Assembly (NCBI RefSeq): GCF_001612665.1
Contig: NZ_BDAX01000002.1
Coordinates: forward strand, 806,001 to 870,000
Source: Nocardia alba NBRC 108234
Lineage (GTDB): Bacteria > Actinomycetota > Actinomycetes > Mycobacteriales > Mycobacteriaceae
DNA length: 64,000 nucleotides
Reading direction: 5' to 3'
The translations under genes and the position numbers were made by a program. Position 1 is the stretch's first letter; every line of letters begins with the position of its first letter. The notes beneath the pieces are model-generated. The model had not been told where the DNA came from. It searched no databases and saw only the letters and a program-made list of their open reading frames with translations. Below, one piece after another: positions 8,128-17,373 of the stretch.

Positions 8128-8979
8128 GTGACGCCGCAACCGGCCACCGAACCGTCCGAGCTCGGACGGCTCATCGACAGCGCCACCGGGCTCTGGCGAC
8201 GGCATCCCCAGCAGTCGATCGAGACCCTCGGCAGGCAGGTCCTGCTCGGTAGGGCCACGATCGCGCAGTTGTTCCTGTCACTCGTGCAACGGCGCTTTCC
8301 GTTCCAGGAGTTCATCAAACAGTGCGCGTTCATGGCCAACGTCTCGGCGTTGCCGACCGTGTTCGTCGCGATCCCGGTCGCGGTGGTCGTCTCGATCCAG
8401 GTCGGCGCGCTGGTCAACCAGGTCGGTGCCACCACCTTCATCGGCGCGGTCGCCGGGCTCGGCATCATCCGTCAGGGCGCGCCACTGGTCACCTCGCTGA
8501 TGATCGCGGGCGCGGTCGGCTCGGCCATATGCGCCGATCTGGGCTCGCGCACGATCAGGGAGGAGATCGACGCGATGAAGGTGATGGGCGTCGACCCGGT
8601 GCGCAGGCTGGTCGCCCCGCGACTGGTCGCCGCCGTACTGGTGAGCGTGCTGTTGTGTGGGTTCATCGTATTCGTCGGCTTCGCCACGGCCTACATGTTC
8701 AACGTCTACGCCCAGCAGGGCACGCCGGGATCGTTCATCAGCTCGTTCGCCTCGTTCGCGGTCGCGAACGACCTGCTGGCCGCGCTGTTCAAGGCCGCGA
8801 TTTTCGGTGCGCTCACCGCGATCATCGCCTGCGACATCGGCCTGCACACCAAAGGCGGTCCGGGCGGTGTCGCGAACTCGGTGAACTCGGCGGTGGTCAC
8901 CTCGATCCTGATGCTGTTCGCCACCAACATCATCGTCACCCAGCTGTACAACATCTTCTTCCCCGCGAAGGTCGTGTGA
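8128..8979 (+). CDS. yrbEA: MlaE/YrbE-family ABC permease, subunit A of the Mce transporter
   Basis: A 283-residue permease with the MlaE features ALPTVFVAIPVAVVVSIQVG, a periplasmic stretch, and the conserved cytoplasmic coupling segment EEIDAMKVMGVDP near residue 145. It forms half of the inner-membrane channel of a lipid importer driven by an MceG-type ATPase that is not in this window. The GTG start at 8128 follows GAAAGGA. The next gene begins one base after its stop, as usual for yrbE pairs. Confidence 0.92.
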   Translation: MTPQPATEPSELGRLIDSATGLWRRHPQQSIETLGRQVLLGRATIAQLFLSLVQRRFPFQEFIKQCAFMANVSALPTVFVAIPVAVVVSIQVGALVNQVGATTFIGAVAGLGIIRQGAPLVTSLMIAGAVGSAICADLGSRTIREEIDAMKVMGVDPVRRLVAPRLVAAVLVSVLLCGFIVFVGFATAYMFNVYAQQGTPGSFISSFASFAVANDLLAALFKAAIFGALTAIIACDIGLHTKGGPGGVANSVNSAVVTSILMLFATNIIVTQLYNIFFPAKVV

Positions 8980-8980
8980 G

Positions 8981-9844
8981 ATGGCCGCCGAGTACATCCC
9001 CCCGGCCCTGCGTCCGGTCCGCGCGATCAGCGCAACCGCCAAGATCCCCGTCCAGGCCAATCAGCGCCTGGGCCACCAGGCCATCGTGTTCTTCCAGGCC
9101 CTGCTCGCCATCCCGTTCACGCTGCGCCACTACCGCAAGGAAGTCGCGCGGCTGGTCGCCGATGTCGGCTGGGGCAACGGCTCGCTCATCGTCGGCGGCG
9201 GCACAGTGGGTGTGGTCATCGCACTGTGCGCGTTCGGCGGCATCACCGTGGGTGTCGAGTCCTACACCGCGTTGAACCTACTCACGATGGGGCCGCTGAC
9301 CGGTGCCATCTCCGGCTTCGCCACCACCCGTGAGATCGCGCCGATTCTGGGCACGCTCGCCTTCGCCATCCAGTCCGGTTGCCGATTCACCGCGCAACTC
9401 GGCTCGATGCGGATCTCCGAGGAGATCGACGCGCTGGAATCCATCGCGATCCGGCCGCTGCCCTACCTGGTGACCACCCGGATGATCGCGGCCACGATCA
9501 CCATCATTCCCCTGTACACGCTCGGCCTCGCGGTCGCCTATATCGCGACCAAGCTGTCGGTGCTGTTCCTCGGTGGTACGACCGCGGGCACCTATGACCA
9601 CTACTTCTTCCAGTTCCTGATCGGCGGGGACGTGTTCTTCTCGATCTTCAAAGTGGTGGTGTTCGTCCTCATCGCGGCGTTCATCCAGTGCTACTACGGC
9701 TTCGTCGCCTCCGGCGGACCCGAAGGCGTCGGCGTCGCGGCGGGCAAGGCCATCAAGATGGTCATCGTCGTCATGGTCTTCACCAATCTGTTTCTCACGC
9801 TTGCGATCTGGGGCATCGACCCCGGATTCCGGATCTCGGGATAG
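8981..9844 (+). CDS. yrbEB: MlaE/YrbE-family ABC permease, subunit B of the Mce transporter
   Basis: A 287-residue partner of the preceding permease. It carries the MlaE loop SMRISEEIDALESIAIRP and four to five hydrophobic segments, ending in AIKMVIVVMVFTNLFLTLAIWG. The A and B subunits pair to form the membrane domain through which Mce-bound lipid passes. It lies between yrbEA and mceA with 1-bp and 9-bp gaps, the standard order of Mce operons. Confidence 0.92.
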   Translation: MAAEYIPPALRPVRAISATAKIPVQANQRLGHQAIVFFQALLAIPFTLRHYRKEVARLVADVGWGNGSLIVGGGTVGVVIALCAFGGITVGVESYTALNLLTMGPLTGAISGFATTREIAPILGTLAFAIQSGCRFTAQLGSMRISEEIDALESIAIRPLPYLVTTRMIAATITIIPLYTLGLAVAYIATKLSVLFLGGTTAGTYDHYFFQFLIGGDVFFSIFKVVVFVLIAAFIQCYYGFVASGGPEGVGVAAGKAIKMVIVVMVFTNLFLTLAIWGIDPGFRISG

Positions 9845-9853
9845 GTCGATCGA

Positions 9854-11296
9854 ATGATTCTCGATCTCAGCGGCCGCGGCCCCAAACCCCTGCAGCTCAC
9901 GCTCGCGGGCCTGGCGGTGATCACCGCGTTCGCGGTCGCTCTGTTTCTGCTCGCACTGCGCTACAACGGCGAGTTCGAGGACAAGGTGGTGGTCGGGGCC
10001 GACCTCACCAGCACCGGCGACGGGCTACCCCAGCGCGCCGACGTGAAGTACCGCGGCATGCTCGTCGGCTCGGTCGGCTCGGTCGAGATGGTCGCCAAGG
10101 GCGAACGCCAGCACGCCACCCTGGAACTGAAGCCGGGCATGGCGCAGACGATTCCCGACACGGTCACCGTGCGCGTCATCCCCGACAACATCTTCGGCGT
10201 CTCCTCGCTCCAGCTCGTCGACAACGGCGGGACCGCCAACGGGCTGCGCGAGGGCGCGACCATCCGCGAGGACACCAGCGAGGCCACGATCCAGCTGCAG
10301 ACCACGCTCAACACCCTGCGCGATGTGCTCGACACCATCCAGCCCGAGAAGCTCGGCCGAGTGCTGGCCACCCTGTCCGCGGCGCTCGATCCGAGCAGCC
10401 GCGTCCCGGGTTCCACGGTGGAGCGTCTCGACACCTGGCTGACCACCATCCACCAGATCCCCGAGATCGGTCATCTGCTGGGCAACTTCGGTCAGGCGGC
10501 GACAGCATTGAGCCAGTCGGCACCGGAACTGGTCGGGGTGCTGGCCGATTCGGTGACCTCCGCGCGCACGCTCAACGAGCACCGCACCCAACTGGTGGAG
10601 CTGCTCACCCAGGGCAACTCCACCATCGACTCGGTCAATGCCTTGTTCGCCGCGAACCCCGATTCGGGTAAGGAATTGGTTTCCGGCCTGGATCAGCTGC
10701 TCGGTGGCATCGCCAAGGATCCCAGCATGCTGCAGGCGACGGCGGCCAACCTCAACAACTCGCTGCGCAGGCTGCAGCAGACGTTCAACTTCGGCCCGAG
10801 CAAGCAGATGACCTGGCGCATGGACGTGTCGTTCACGCCGTTCCAGCAGTACACCGCCAAGGACTGCCCGCATTACGGCGATATGGCCGGACCCCGCTGC
10901 GGCGGACCTACCGTGCCCGAAGTCGCTCCGCCGCAGGAGTATCCGGCGCAGATGCTGCCGAAGCGGCTCGAGTCCGCCGGACCGGCGCCGGTCCTGGCGG
11001 TTCCCGGCCTGCCCGTACTGCCGAGCGTCACCGTGCCGGCTGTTCCCACGTTGCCGACGATCCCCGGCCTGCCCGTCATCCCCGGCCTGCCCGCCATTCC
11101 GGGAATCACGGCACCCGCCTCGTCGGTCGACCCCGCACCTGCCGCGACCCCGGCGGCACGGCCACAGCTCAAGGGCGTCTCCGCGGTATCGGCACTGGTC
11201 GGCGGTAAACCGACGTTCAGCCAGCTGCTGCTGCTCGGGTCGATCCTGGGCAACATCGCCATCGTCCCCGACACCGAAGGTGGTGTCCAACAGTGA
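9854..11296 (+). CDS. mceA: MCE-family protein A
   Basis: A 480-residue Mce protein with an N-terminal membrane anchor (LTLAGLAVITAFAVALFLLAL), one MCE/MlaD domain at about 35-115 (VVVGADLTSTGDGLPQRADVKYRGMLVGSVGSV), a long helical region, and a proline-rich C-terminal tail with repeated PGLPVxPGLP units at about 375-430. Six such subunits, A-F, form a tunnel across the cell envelope for hydrophobic molecules. The ATG at 9854 directly precedes the anchor. Its end overlaps mceB by four bases. The proline-rich tail is probably exposed outside the membrane. Confidence 0.92.
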   Translation: MILDLSGRGPKPLQLTLAGLAVITAFAVALFLLALRYNGEFEDKVVVGADLTSTGDGLPQRADVKYRGMLVGSVGSVEMVAKGERQHATLELKPGMAQTIPDTVTVRVIPDNIFGVSSLQLVDNGGTANGLREGATIREDTSEATIQLQTTLNTLRDVLDTIQPEKLGRVLATLSAALDPSSRVPGSTVERLDTWLTTIHQIPEIGHLLGNFGQAATALSQSAPELVGVLADSVTSARTLNEHRTQLVELLTQGNSTIDSVNALFAANPDSGKELVSGLDQLLGGIAKDPSMLQATAANLNNSLRRLQQTFNFGPSKQMTWRMDVSFTPFQQYTAKDCPHYGDMAGPRCGGPTVPEVAPPQEYPAQMLPKRLESAGPAPVLAVPGLPVLPSVTVPAVPTLPTIPGLPVIPGLPAIPGITAPASSVDPAPAATPAARPQLKGVSAVSALVGGKPTFSQLLLLGSILGNIAIVPDTEGGVQQ

Positions 11297-12315
11297 AATC
11301 CAGCAAAGCACTGATCGGGTTCAGCTTCTTCGCCGTCCTGGCGACCTTGCTCACCTACACGATCTGGTCGACCCTGCAACGCAGTGTCCCCGGCAACACC
11401 ACGAGCTATTCGGCCGTGTTCACCGATGTTCTCGGATTGCGCATCGGCGATGACGTCCGGATGGCGGGCGTGCGCGTCGGCCGCGTCGACAAGATCGATT
11501 TCACGGACAACTACATCGCCAAGGTCGACTTCCAGATCGAGTCGCGCCAGCACCTCACCGACACCACCAAAGCCCTGGTTCGCTACCAGAACCTGATCGG
11601 TCAGCGCTACCTGGCGCTGGCGCCGGGTGCCGGCGTGGGCACCACTGTCCCCGCGGGCTCGCAGATCCCGCTCGATCGGACCGAGCCGTCGTTCGATGTC
11701 TCGGCGCTGTTGTCGGGATTCGAGCCGCTGTTCAGTGTCCTGCAACCCGACCAGATCAACTCGCTGTCGGAAACCCTCATCCAGGCACTGCAGGGCAACG
11801 AGGTGTCGCTGGCCGCGCTGATCACCCAGGCCGCTCAGCTGGCGAGCACCTTCGGTGAACGTGATCAGATCATCGGCGATGTGCTGAGCAATCTCAGCTC
11901 GGTGATGGCCGGTCTGGCCAACCGCAGCGACGAGCTCGAAACCCTGATCACCCAGACTCGAAGTCTGATGGACGGGCTCTACACCCAGGGCGAATCGCTG
12001 AAGAGTTCGGTCGAACGGGTGGCGGGCGCGACGAACGGGCTCGTCTCGCTCATCGAGCAGGTCAAGCCCGGGTTGGCCGACGCGCAACGCAACGCCACCA
12101 CCGGCGTGATGATGTTGCTCTACAACGGCGCGGCCCTCGATCGCGCCGCGGTCGAATTCCCGGATTTCCTCAACGGCGTCGCCCGGTTCACCCAATACGG
12201 CACCTATGGCAATGCCTACATCTGCCGCCTCGACGTCTCCCTGTGGGGCGTTCTCCTGCCCGAGGGCTTGTTCTCGCAGGTCGGCGGCACCTCACAATCG
12301 GAAGTGTGCCGATGA
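11293..12315 (+). CDS. mceB: MCE-family protein B
   Basis: A 340-residue Mce protein with an N-terminal anchor (ALIGFSFFAVLATLLTYTIW) and an MCE domain near 40-120 (YSAVFTDVLGLRIGDDVRMAGVRVGRVD), followed by helical segments. The GTG start overlaps the mceA stop (GTGA), and the stop overlaps mceC (ATGA). It is a subunit of the hetero-hexameric Mce lipid tunnel. Identity and operon position are clear; the cargo is not. Confidence 0.92.
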   Translation: MKSSKALIGFSFFAVLATLLTYTIWSTLQRSVPGNTTSYSAVFTDVLGLRIGDDVRMAGVRVGRVDKIDFTDNYIAKVDFQIESRQHLTDTTKALVRYQNLIGQRYLALAPGAGVGTTVPAGSQIPLDRTEPSFDVSALLSGFEPLFSVLQPDQINSLSETLIQALQGNEVSLAALITQAAQLASTFGERDQIIGDVLSNLSSVMAGLANRSDELETLITQTRSLMDGLYTQGESLKSSVERVAGATNGLVSLIEQVKPGLADAQRNATTGVMMLLYNGAALDRAAVEFPDFLNGVARFTQYGTYGNAYICRLDVSLWGVLLPEGLFSQVGGTSQSEVCR

Positions 12316-13325
12316 GCAAACCACGCGTTCCAACATTTCTGCGGCACAACCGGAACCTGCGACTCGGCCTGATCGCGGCCTTCTCGGTGCTGGTACTGCT
12401 CGGCGGTTCGAGCCTGATCAACCAGGTCCAGCTCGGCGACAAGACCGTGACCGCCGAATTCGCTCAGGCCGCCGGCCTTCGGGCGGGCGCGACAGTCGAT
12501 GTCTCCGGCATCGAGGTCGGTGAGGTCCAGTCGGTGAAGCTGGTCAACGACCGGGTGGAGGTGGCGCTGCGGGTCCGCAAGGACATCCGGCTCGGCGCCA
12601 CCGCCCACGCGGCGATCAAGATGTCGACCATCCTCGGCAGGCTGCACATCGTGCTGAAGCCCGGTGACGGAAAAGAGCTGCCCGACAACCGGATCCGGCT
12701 CGAGAACACCGAGGTGCCGTACAACCTGAGCAAGGTCATCCAGGACCCGCAGTACACCTCCTCGTTCGAACGGATCGAACGGATCGACCCGGCGAAACTG
12801 CGCACCGCGCTCGATGTGTTCAGTGCCCAGCTGGGTGATTCACCCGCCATGGCGGTGCAGGCTCTCGACAGCATCGGCTCGCTCGCCCAGGTGATCAACA
12901 GCAGGCGCGACGAGGTCGACACCCTGCTCAAGAGCATGGATCAGGTCTCGCAACTGGTCTCGGACAACCGCAACAGCGTGTTGGTGCTGCTCACCAGGGG
13001 TGAAGCGATCGGGGCGGCGGTGCAGAAGCGCCAGACCCTGCTCACCCAACTGCTGAACAACGTCGCCGACATGTCGCGGCTGCTGCAGGACATGGGCATC
13101 GAGAACAACGGTGAGCTCGGACCGCTGATCGCGAACCTCAACACGATGTCGGACGGCCTGACCAAGAACAAGGAGAACCTGGACCGGATCTACGAGTTCG
13201 CCCCGGTCACGTTGCGCCAGTTCAACAATCTGCTCGGCAACGGTCCCTACGGCGAGATCTGGGCACCGTGGATTCTTCCGGACAACTGGCTGTGCTTCGC
13301 GCAGGCCATTCAGGGGTGCAACTGA
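12312..13325 (+). CDS. mceC: MCE-family protein C
   Basis: A 337-residue subunit with an N-terminal anchor (LRLGLIAAFSVLVLLGGSSL) and an MCE domain with KTVTAEFAQAAGLRAGATVDVSGIEVGEV. I chose the ATG at 12312, inside the mceB stop, because the anchor follows directly; an in-frame start upstream would add 23 unrelated residues. Its last base is shared with the mceD start. Very short overlaps throughout mceA-F imply strict co-translation. Confidence 0.92.
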   Translation: MSKPRVPTFLRHNRNLRLGLIAAFSVLVLLGGSSLINQVQLGDKTVTAEFAQAAGLRAGATVDVSGIEVGEVQSVKLVNDRVEVALRVRKDIRLGATAHAAIKMSTILGRLHIVLKPGDGKELPDNRIRLENTEVPYNLSKVIQDPQYTSSFERIERIDPAKLRTALDVFSAQLGDSPAMAVQALDSIGSLAQVINSRRDEVDTLLKSMDQVSQLVSDNRNSVLVLLTRGEAIGAAVQKRQTLLTQLLNNVADMSRLLQDMGIENNGELGPLIANLNTMSDGLTKNKENLDRIYEFAPVTLRQFNNLLGNGPYGEIWAPWILPDNWLCFAQAIQGCN

Positions 13326-14425
13326 TGAGGACGACACGCACGAGCAAGCTCGCGGCCGTCTGCCTGGCCGCAACGCTCGCCTCGGGCTGCTCGCTGCTGC
13401 CCGACAGCCTGACCGGATTCGGTAACCAGGTGCTGGGCGAGCAGAAGCGCATCAGCGCCGACTTCGAGAACGTGGCCGGGCTGTACGCGGGCAACGAGGT
13501 CTCGGTGCTCGGTGTGCCGGTCGGTGTCGTCGATTCGGTGACACCGCGCGGCAGCTACGTCGAGGTGGTGATGTCGGTCGACCGCGACGTGCGCATTCCC
13601 GCCGAAGCGATGGCGGCGCTGGTGTCGCCGCAGCTGATCACCAACCGCCACGTCGAGCTCGCCCCGGCCTATACCGGCTCAGGGCCCGAGCTCGCCGATG
13701 GCGCGCATCTTCCGCTGGCGCGCACCAGGACACCGGTCGAGCTGGACCGGATCCTGTCCAACTTCGATCAGCTGGGCGAGGCGCTCAAGGGCGACAGCCA
13801 GACCGGCCCCATGGCGAGCCGGGTGCTCTTCCCGCTGCTCGACGGCAACGGCGACCGATTGAAGGAGACGCTCGACCAACTGTCAGCGGCCTTCGAGCTC
13901 ACCTTCGCCAACAAGGATCAGATCGCCAACACCATCATCGAACTCGGTGAGATCACCCAGATCATCGCCGACAACGATCAGACCGTCCGCGATTTCAGCG
14001 GTCGCATCACCGAGTTGGTCGCGCTGTTCGGGCAGCAGTCCCCCGGTCTGCAGGCGGTGCTCGCCCAGCTCGACGACTTCATCACCAATACCTCCTCGGT
14101 GGTCGGCCAGAATCAGGACCAGCTCGCGGGCGCGCTCACCAAGTTCGTCGGGATCGCCGCCCAGATGCGGGCCAATGCCCGCAATCTCACCGAGATCATC
14201 GATGTCGGGCCGCTGATGTTCCAGAACTTCGACAACGCGATCAGCCGGGAGCACCAGGCGCTGCGCCTGCACGGTCTGCTCGACAAGATCGTGCTCGACA
14301 GCGAGGTGGTCTCGACGTTCTGTGAGCGTGTGCAGATGCGTCTGGACGGCTGCCGCACCGGCAAAATTTCCGATATGGGCCCGGACTTCGGGCTGACCGC
14401 CGCGCTGTTGGGACTGACGAAATGA
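13325..14425 (+). CDS. mceD: MCE-family protein D, lipoprotein-like
   Basis: A 366-residue Mce subunit. The N terminus is a signal sequence ending in LASGC, a plausible lipobox, so it may be lipid-anchored instead of carrying a membrane helix. The MCE domain follows (QKRISADFENVAGLYAGNEVSVLGVPVGVVDSV). The ATG at 13325 shares a base with the mceC stop. In most Mce operons the E subunit is the lipoprotein; here both D and E carry a lipobox cysteine. Confidence 0.9.
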   Translation: MRTTRTSKLAAVCLAATLASGCSLLPDSLTGFGNQVLGEQKRISADFENVAGLYAGNEVSVLGVPVGVVDSVTPRGSYVEVVMSVDRDVRIPAEAMAALVSPQLITNRHVELAPAYTGSGPELADGAHLPLARTRTPVELDRILSNFDQLGEALKGDSQTGPMASRVLFPLLDGNGDRLKETLDQLSAAFELTFANKDQIANTIIELGEITQIIADNDQTVRDFSGRITELVALFGQQSPGLQAVLAQLDDFITNTSSVVGQNQDQLAGALTKFVGIAAQMRANARNLTEIIDVGPLMFQNFDNAISREHQALRLHGLLDKIVLDSEVVSTFCERVQMRLDGCRTGKISDMGPDFGLTAALLGLTK

Positions 14426-15534
14426 CTTTGCGCACCACGTTGGCCGCGGCCTTCTGTGCCGCCGCCGTGGCCGCATCGAGCAGCGGCTGCTCGATGACGG
14501 TGGCCCAGCTGCCGCTGCCCGAACCGGGCATCGGTGGGCCCGGCTATACCCTGCACGCCACCTTCCGGGACGCGCTCAACCTGCCCGATCGCGCCCACGT
14601 CAAGATCGGCGGCACCGATATCGGGATCGTCACCGGGATTTCGACGACGGCGTTCCTCGCCGATGTCGAGATGCTGATCCGCACCGATATCCAGTTGCCG
14701 CAGGGCACCACCGTGGAGCTGCGCCAGGCGACTCCGCTCGGTGACATCTTCGTGGCGATGACCCTGCCCAGCGCCGCGGAGGCCGGACCGCCGCTGCGCG
14801 AGGGCGCGACCATCGGCACCGAACTCACCGCATCCGCCGCCTCGGTCGAGCAGCTGATGATGTCGGTGTCGATGCTGATCAACGGCGGCGGACTCAATCA
14901 GGCGGCCAAGGTCACCTCCGAGCTCAATTCCATCTTCGCGGGCAAGGCACCCCAACTGCAGCACCTGGTCGGGGAGATGACCTCGGTCATCGCCGCGCTC
15001 AACGCCCGCACCGGCGACCTCGACGCGACGCTGTCCGGCTTGTCGGTGCTGACCGGCGAATTGGCCCGGCGCAAAGCCGAACTCGGCGCCGCGGCCGACA
15101 GCTTCCCGCAACTGATCGGGCTGTTCGCCGAGAACAACCAGGCCATCGTCGACCTGATCAACAAGGTCGCGGTGACCATGGACGCCCTCGGCGACTTCAG
15201 CGCGACCAACGGGCCGCAGTTCGTCAGCCTGTTCCAGAGCATCCAGAATCTGATGTCGGGCTTCGCCCAGATGGGCGATGACCTCACCGGCACGCTCGAT
15301 GGCCTGCACACCATCTACCCCCCGGTCATGAACACCATGCAGGGACCGACCCTGGCCGTCGGAGCGATCCTGTCCTACCTCGATGTCGGTGCGATCACCG
15401 ATCCGGCCGGCAGCCGCTGGCCCGACGGTACCGACGTGCCCGCGTTCATCGGCAGCATCACCGACGTGATCGCCAAGGTGACCGGGCGTCTCAACAGCAC
15501 ACCGAAGCCGCCGACCCAAGAGGGGCCCCGATGA
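14422..15534 (+). CDS. mceE: MCE-family protein E, lipoprotein
   Basis: A 370-residue subunit with a lipoprotein signal peptide ending in SSGC and an MCE domain near 45-125 (YTLHATFRDALNLPDRAHVKIGGTDIGIVTGI). It corresponds to the lipoprotein position (LprK-like) of mycobacterial Mce operons. It overlaps its neighbours by four bases on each side. Confidence 0.9.
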   Translation: MTLRTTLAAAFCAAAVAASSSGCSMTVAQLPLPEPGIGGPGYTLHATFRDALNLPDRAHVKIGGTDIGIVTGISTTAFLADVEMLIRTDIQLPQGTTVELRQATPLGDIFVAMTLPSAAEAGPPLREGATIGTELTASAASVEQLMMSVSMLINGGGLNQAAKVTSELNSIFAGKAPQLQHLVGEMTSVIAALNARTGDLDATLSGLSVLTGELARRKAELGAAADSFPQLIGLFAENNQAIVDLINKVAVTMDALGDFSATNGPQFVSLFQSIQNLMSGFAQMGDDLTGTLDGLHTIYPPVMNTMQGPTLAVGAILSYLDVGAITDPAGSRWPDGTDVPAFIGSITDVIAKVTGRLNSTPKPPTQEGPR

Positions 15535-16715
15535 ATTCACCGTTGTGGGAGTGGCTGGTTCGCCGTCGCATCGCGGTCGCCAATGCCGGCCTGGTCGTCG
15601 TCCTGCTGTTGGGCAGCCTGTATCTGGGCGGCGCGGTCCTGCGGATCGACCCGACGAGCAAGAACTACGTCGTCACCGTCGAGCTGGCCCTCTCGGGTGG
15701 ACTCGCCAAGGGCGGCGACGTGACCTTCCGTGGCGTTCGGGTCGGGCGGGTCGATGATGTGCGGGTCGCCGGAGACGGGGTCGCGGCCGTGGCCGAGATC
15801 GAGGAGGGCACCCGGATTCCGGTCGGCGGCACCGTCGCCGTCGCCCGCTTGTCGGCTGCCGGCGAGCAGTACCTGGACTTCCGCCCCGTCACCGACAGCG
15901 GACCGTATCTGCGCGACGGCTCTGTCGTCGCCCGCGCGGACACCGCCGTTCCGGTGCAGGTGCAGTCGGTGCTGGCGAATATGTCGGGCCTGGTCAGCGG
16001 ATTGAATCCCGATCGGCTCAATGTCATCGTCAACGAACTCGACAAAGCGCTCGCGGGCGGACCGGACGGCCTGCGCAACATGATCTCCGGGATCAGTCGC
16101 GCGATGGCGGGTCTCAACGATCTGCTGCCACAGACCGAGCACCTGCTGCGCAATCTCGAGGTCATCGCCGAGACCACCTCGCACGCGCAACCCGACCTCG
16201 GCACTCTCACCAACTCGGGTAGTGCCCTCTTCCAGCAGTTCTCCGCGGCCGATGCCGAACTGCGGCATCTGCTCCAGGAGGGCCCGGGACAGCTGGCCAC
16301 GCTCGGGGGTTTCATCTCCGATACCCACAACCCGATCACGGACCTGGTGACGAACTTCGTCGCGATCACCCGGGCCGCGAAATTGCGTCAGCCCGCGATC
16401 GAGCTGTTGTTCCCGACGTTGAGCCGCTTCGCCGAGGCGGTCGGCATCCCGGCCCACGACAACGCCTTCTTCACGCTGGTGGACCCGTGGCCGCGACCGA
16501 CCTGCGACTACGACACTGTCCCGATCCTGCCCACCAAGGCCACCACCGATACCAGGGTGCGCCTCTACAACTACTGCGTCACCGACAACCCCGCGCTGCA
16601 GATCCGTGGGTCGGCGAACGCACCACGACCCGCCGGCCCCGACAACGGAGCGGGACCGCCGCCCGGTGTCACCGGTGACGAACTGTCCCAGCCCTCGGTG
16701 CCCGCACCCAGATAA
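15531..16715 (+). CDS. mceF: MCE-family protein F
   Basis: The last Mce subunit, 394 residues, with an N-terminal anchor (IAVANAGLVVVLLLGSLYLGG), an MCE domain at about 42-125 (VVTVELALSGGLAKGGDVTFRGVRVGRVDDV) and a proline-rich end. It completes a full A-F set, so this operon can encode a whole periplasmic tunnel. The Mce-associated gene follows 15 bases later. Confidence 0.92.
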   Translation: MNSPLWEWLVRRRIAVANAGLVVVLLLGSLYLGGAVLRIDPTSKNYVVTVELALSGGLAKGGDVTFRGVRVGRVDDVRVAGDGVAAVAEIEEGTRIPVGGTVAVARLSAAGEQYLDFRPVTDSGPYLRDGSVVARADTAVPVQVQSVLANMSGLVSGLNPDRLNVIVNELDKALAGGPDGLRNMISGISRAMAGLNDLLPQTEHLLRNLEVIAETTSHAQPDLGTLTNSGSALFQQFSAADAELRHLLQEGPGQLATLGGFISDTHNPITDLVTNFVAITRAAKLRQPAIELLFPTLSRFAEAVGIPAHDNAFFTLVDPWPRPTCDYDTVPILPTKATTDTRVRLYNYCVTDNPALQIRGSANAPRPAGPDNGAGPPPGVTGDELSQPSVPAPR

Positions 16716-16730
16716 GGAGAACGAAAAACG

Positions 16731-17333
16731 ATGACCAACGACGAAACATCCACCAGCACCGCACCATCGGAAGGGCAGGCGGACACGGCCGTTTCGACGA
16801 CGGCGACCAAAGCCACGTGGTGGGCGATGGACCGCAAGACCCTCGGCCTGCGCGGCGCCGCCGCGATCGTCCTCGGCGCCTCGGTGGCGACCTCGGTGTT
16901 CCTGTTCGTGGAGAACAAGAACAGCACCGATCTCCTCGACGCCCAGAAGCAGGCCCGCGAGGCCGCGTGCCACTACGCGCCCGCCTTGGCCGACTACGAC
17001 AGCAAGAACCTCGACACCTACTTCAAGGCTGTCCTCGCGGGCGCGACGGGTGACTGGAAGAAGCAGTTCGAATCCACCAGCACCGAGTTGCGCGACGCGC
17101 TCACCCAGGGTGAGGTCGTCTCCAAGGTCACCGATACGCAGTGCGCGCTGCGCGTCGGCGACGAGAACTCCGCCGAGGCGATCGTGGTGATCGGTACCAC
17201 CATCTCCAGCCTCGGCACCGACCACAAGGCCAAGCCGAGCCAGCTGTCGATGGTGTTCAACCTCCGCAATGACGACGGCCGCTGGCTCGTCGAGAAGGTG
17301 AATTCCCCGTTGACCTCACCACCCACCCCATGA
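16731..17333 (+). CDS. Mce-associated membrane protein
   Basis: A 200-residue protein with an acidic, low-complexity N terminus, one membrane helix at about 45-62 (AAAIVLGASVATSVFLFV), and an extracytoplasmic domain that includes YDSKNLDTYFKAVLAGATGDWKKQF, characteristic of Mce-associated (Mas) proteins. These are thought to stabilise the Mce complex in the envelope. AAGGAG precedes the ATG. Only one Mas gene is present, while many Mce operons have two or more. Confidence 0.85.
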   Translation: MTNDETSTSTAPSEGQADTAVSTTATKATWWAMDRKTLGLRGAAAIVLGASVATSVFLFVENKNSTDLLDAQKQAREAACHYAPALADYDSKNLDTYFKAVLAGATGDWKKQFESTSTELRDALTQGEVVSKVTDTQCALRVGDENSAEAIVVIGTTISSLGTDHKAKPSQLSMVFNLRNDDGRWLVEKVNSPLTSPPTP

Positions 17334-17373
17334 CTCGATCCGTCGGATCGACCGCGCGCCCCGAGGCGATAGC

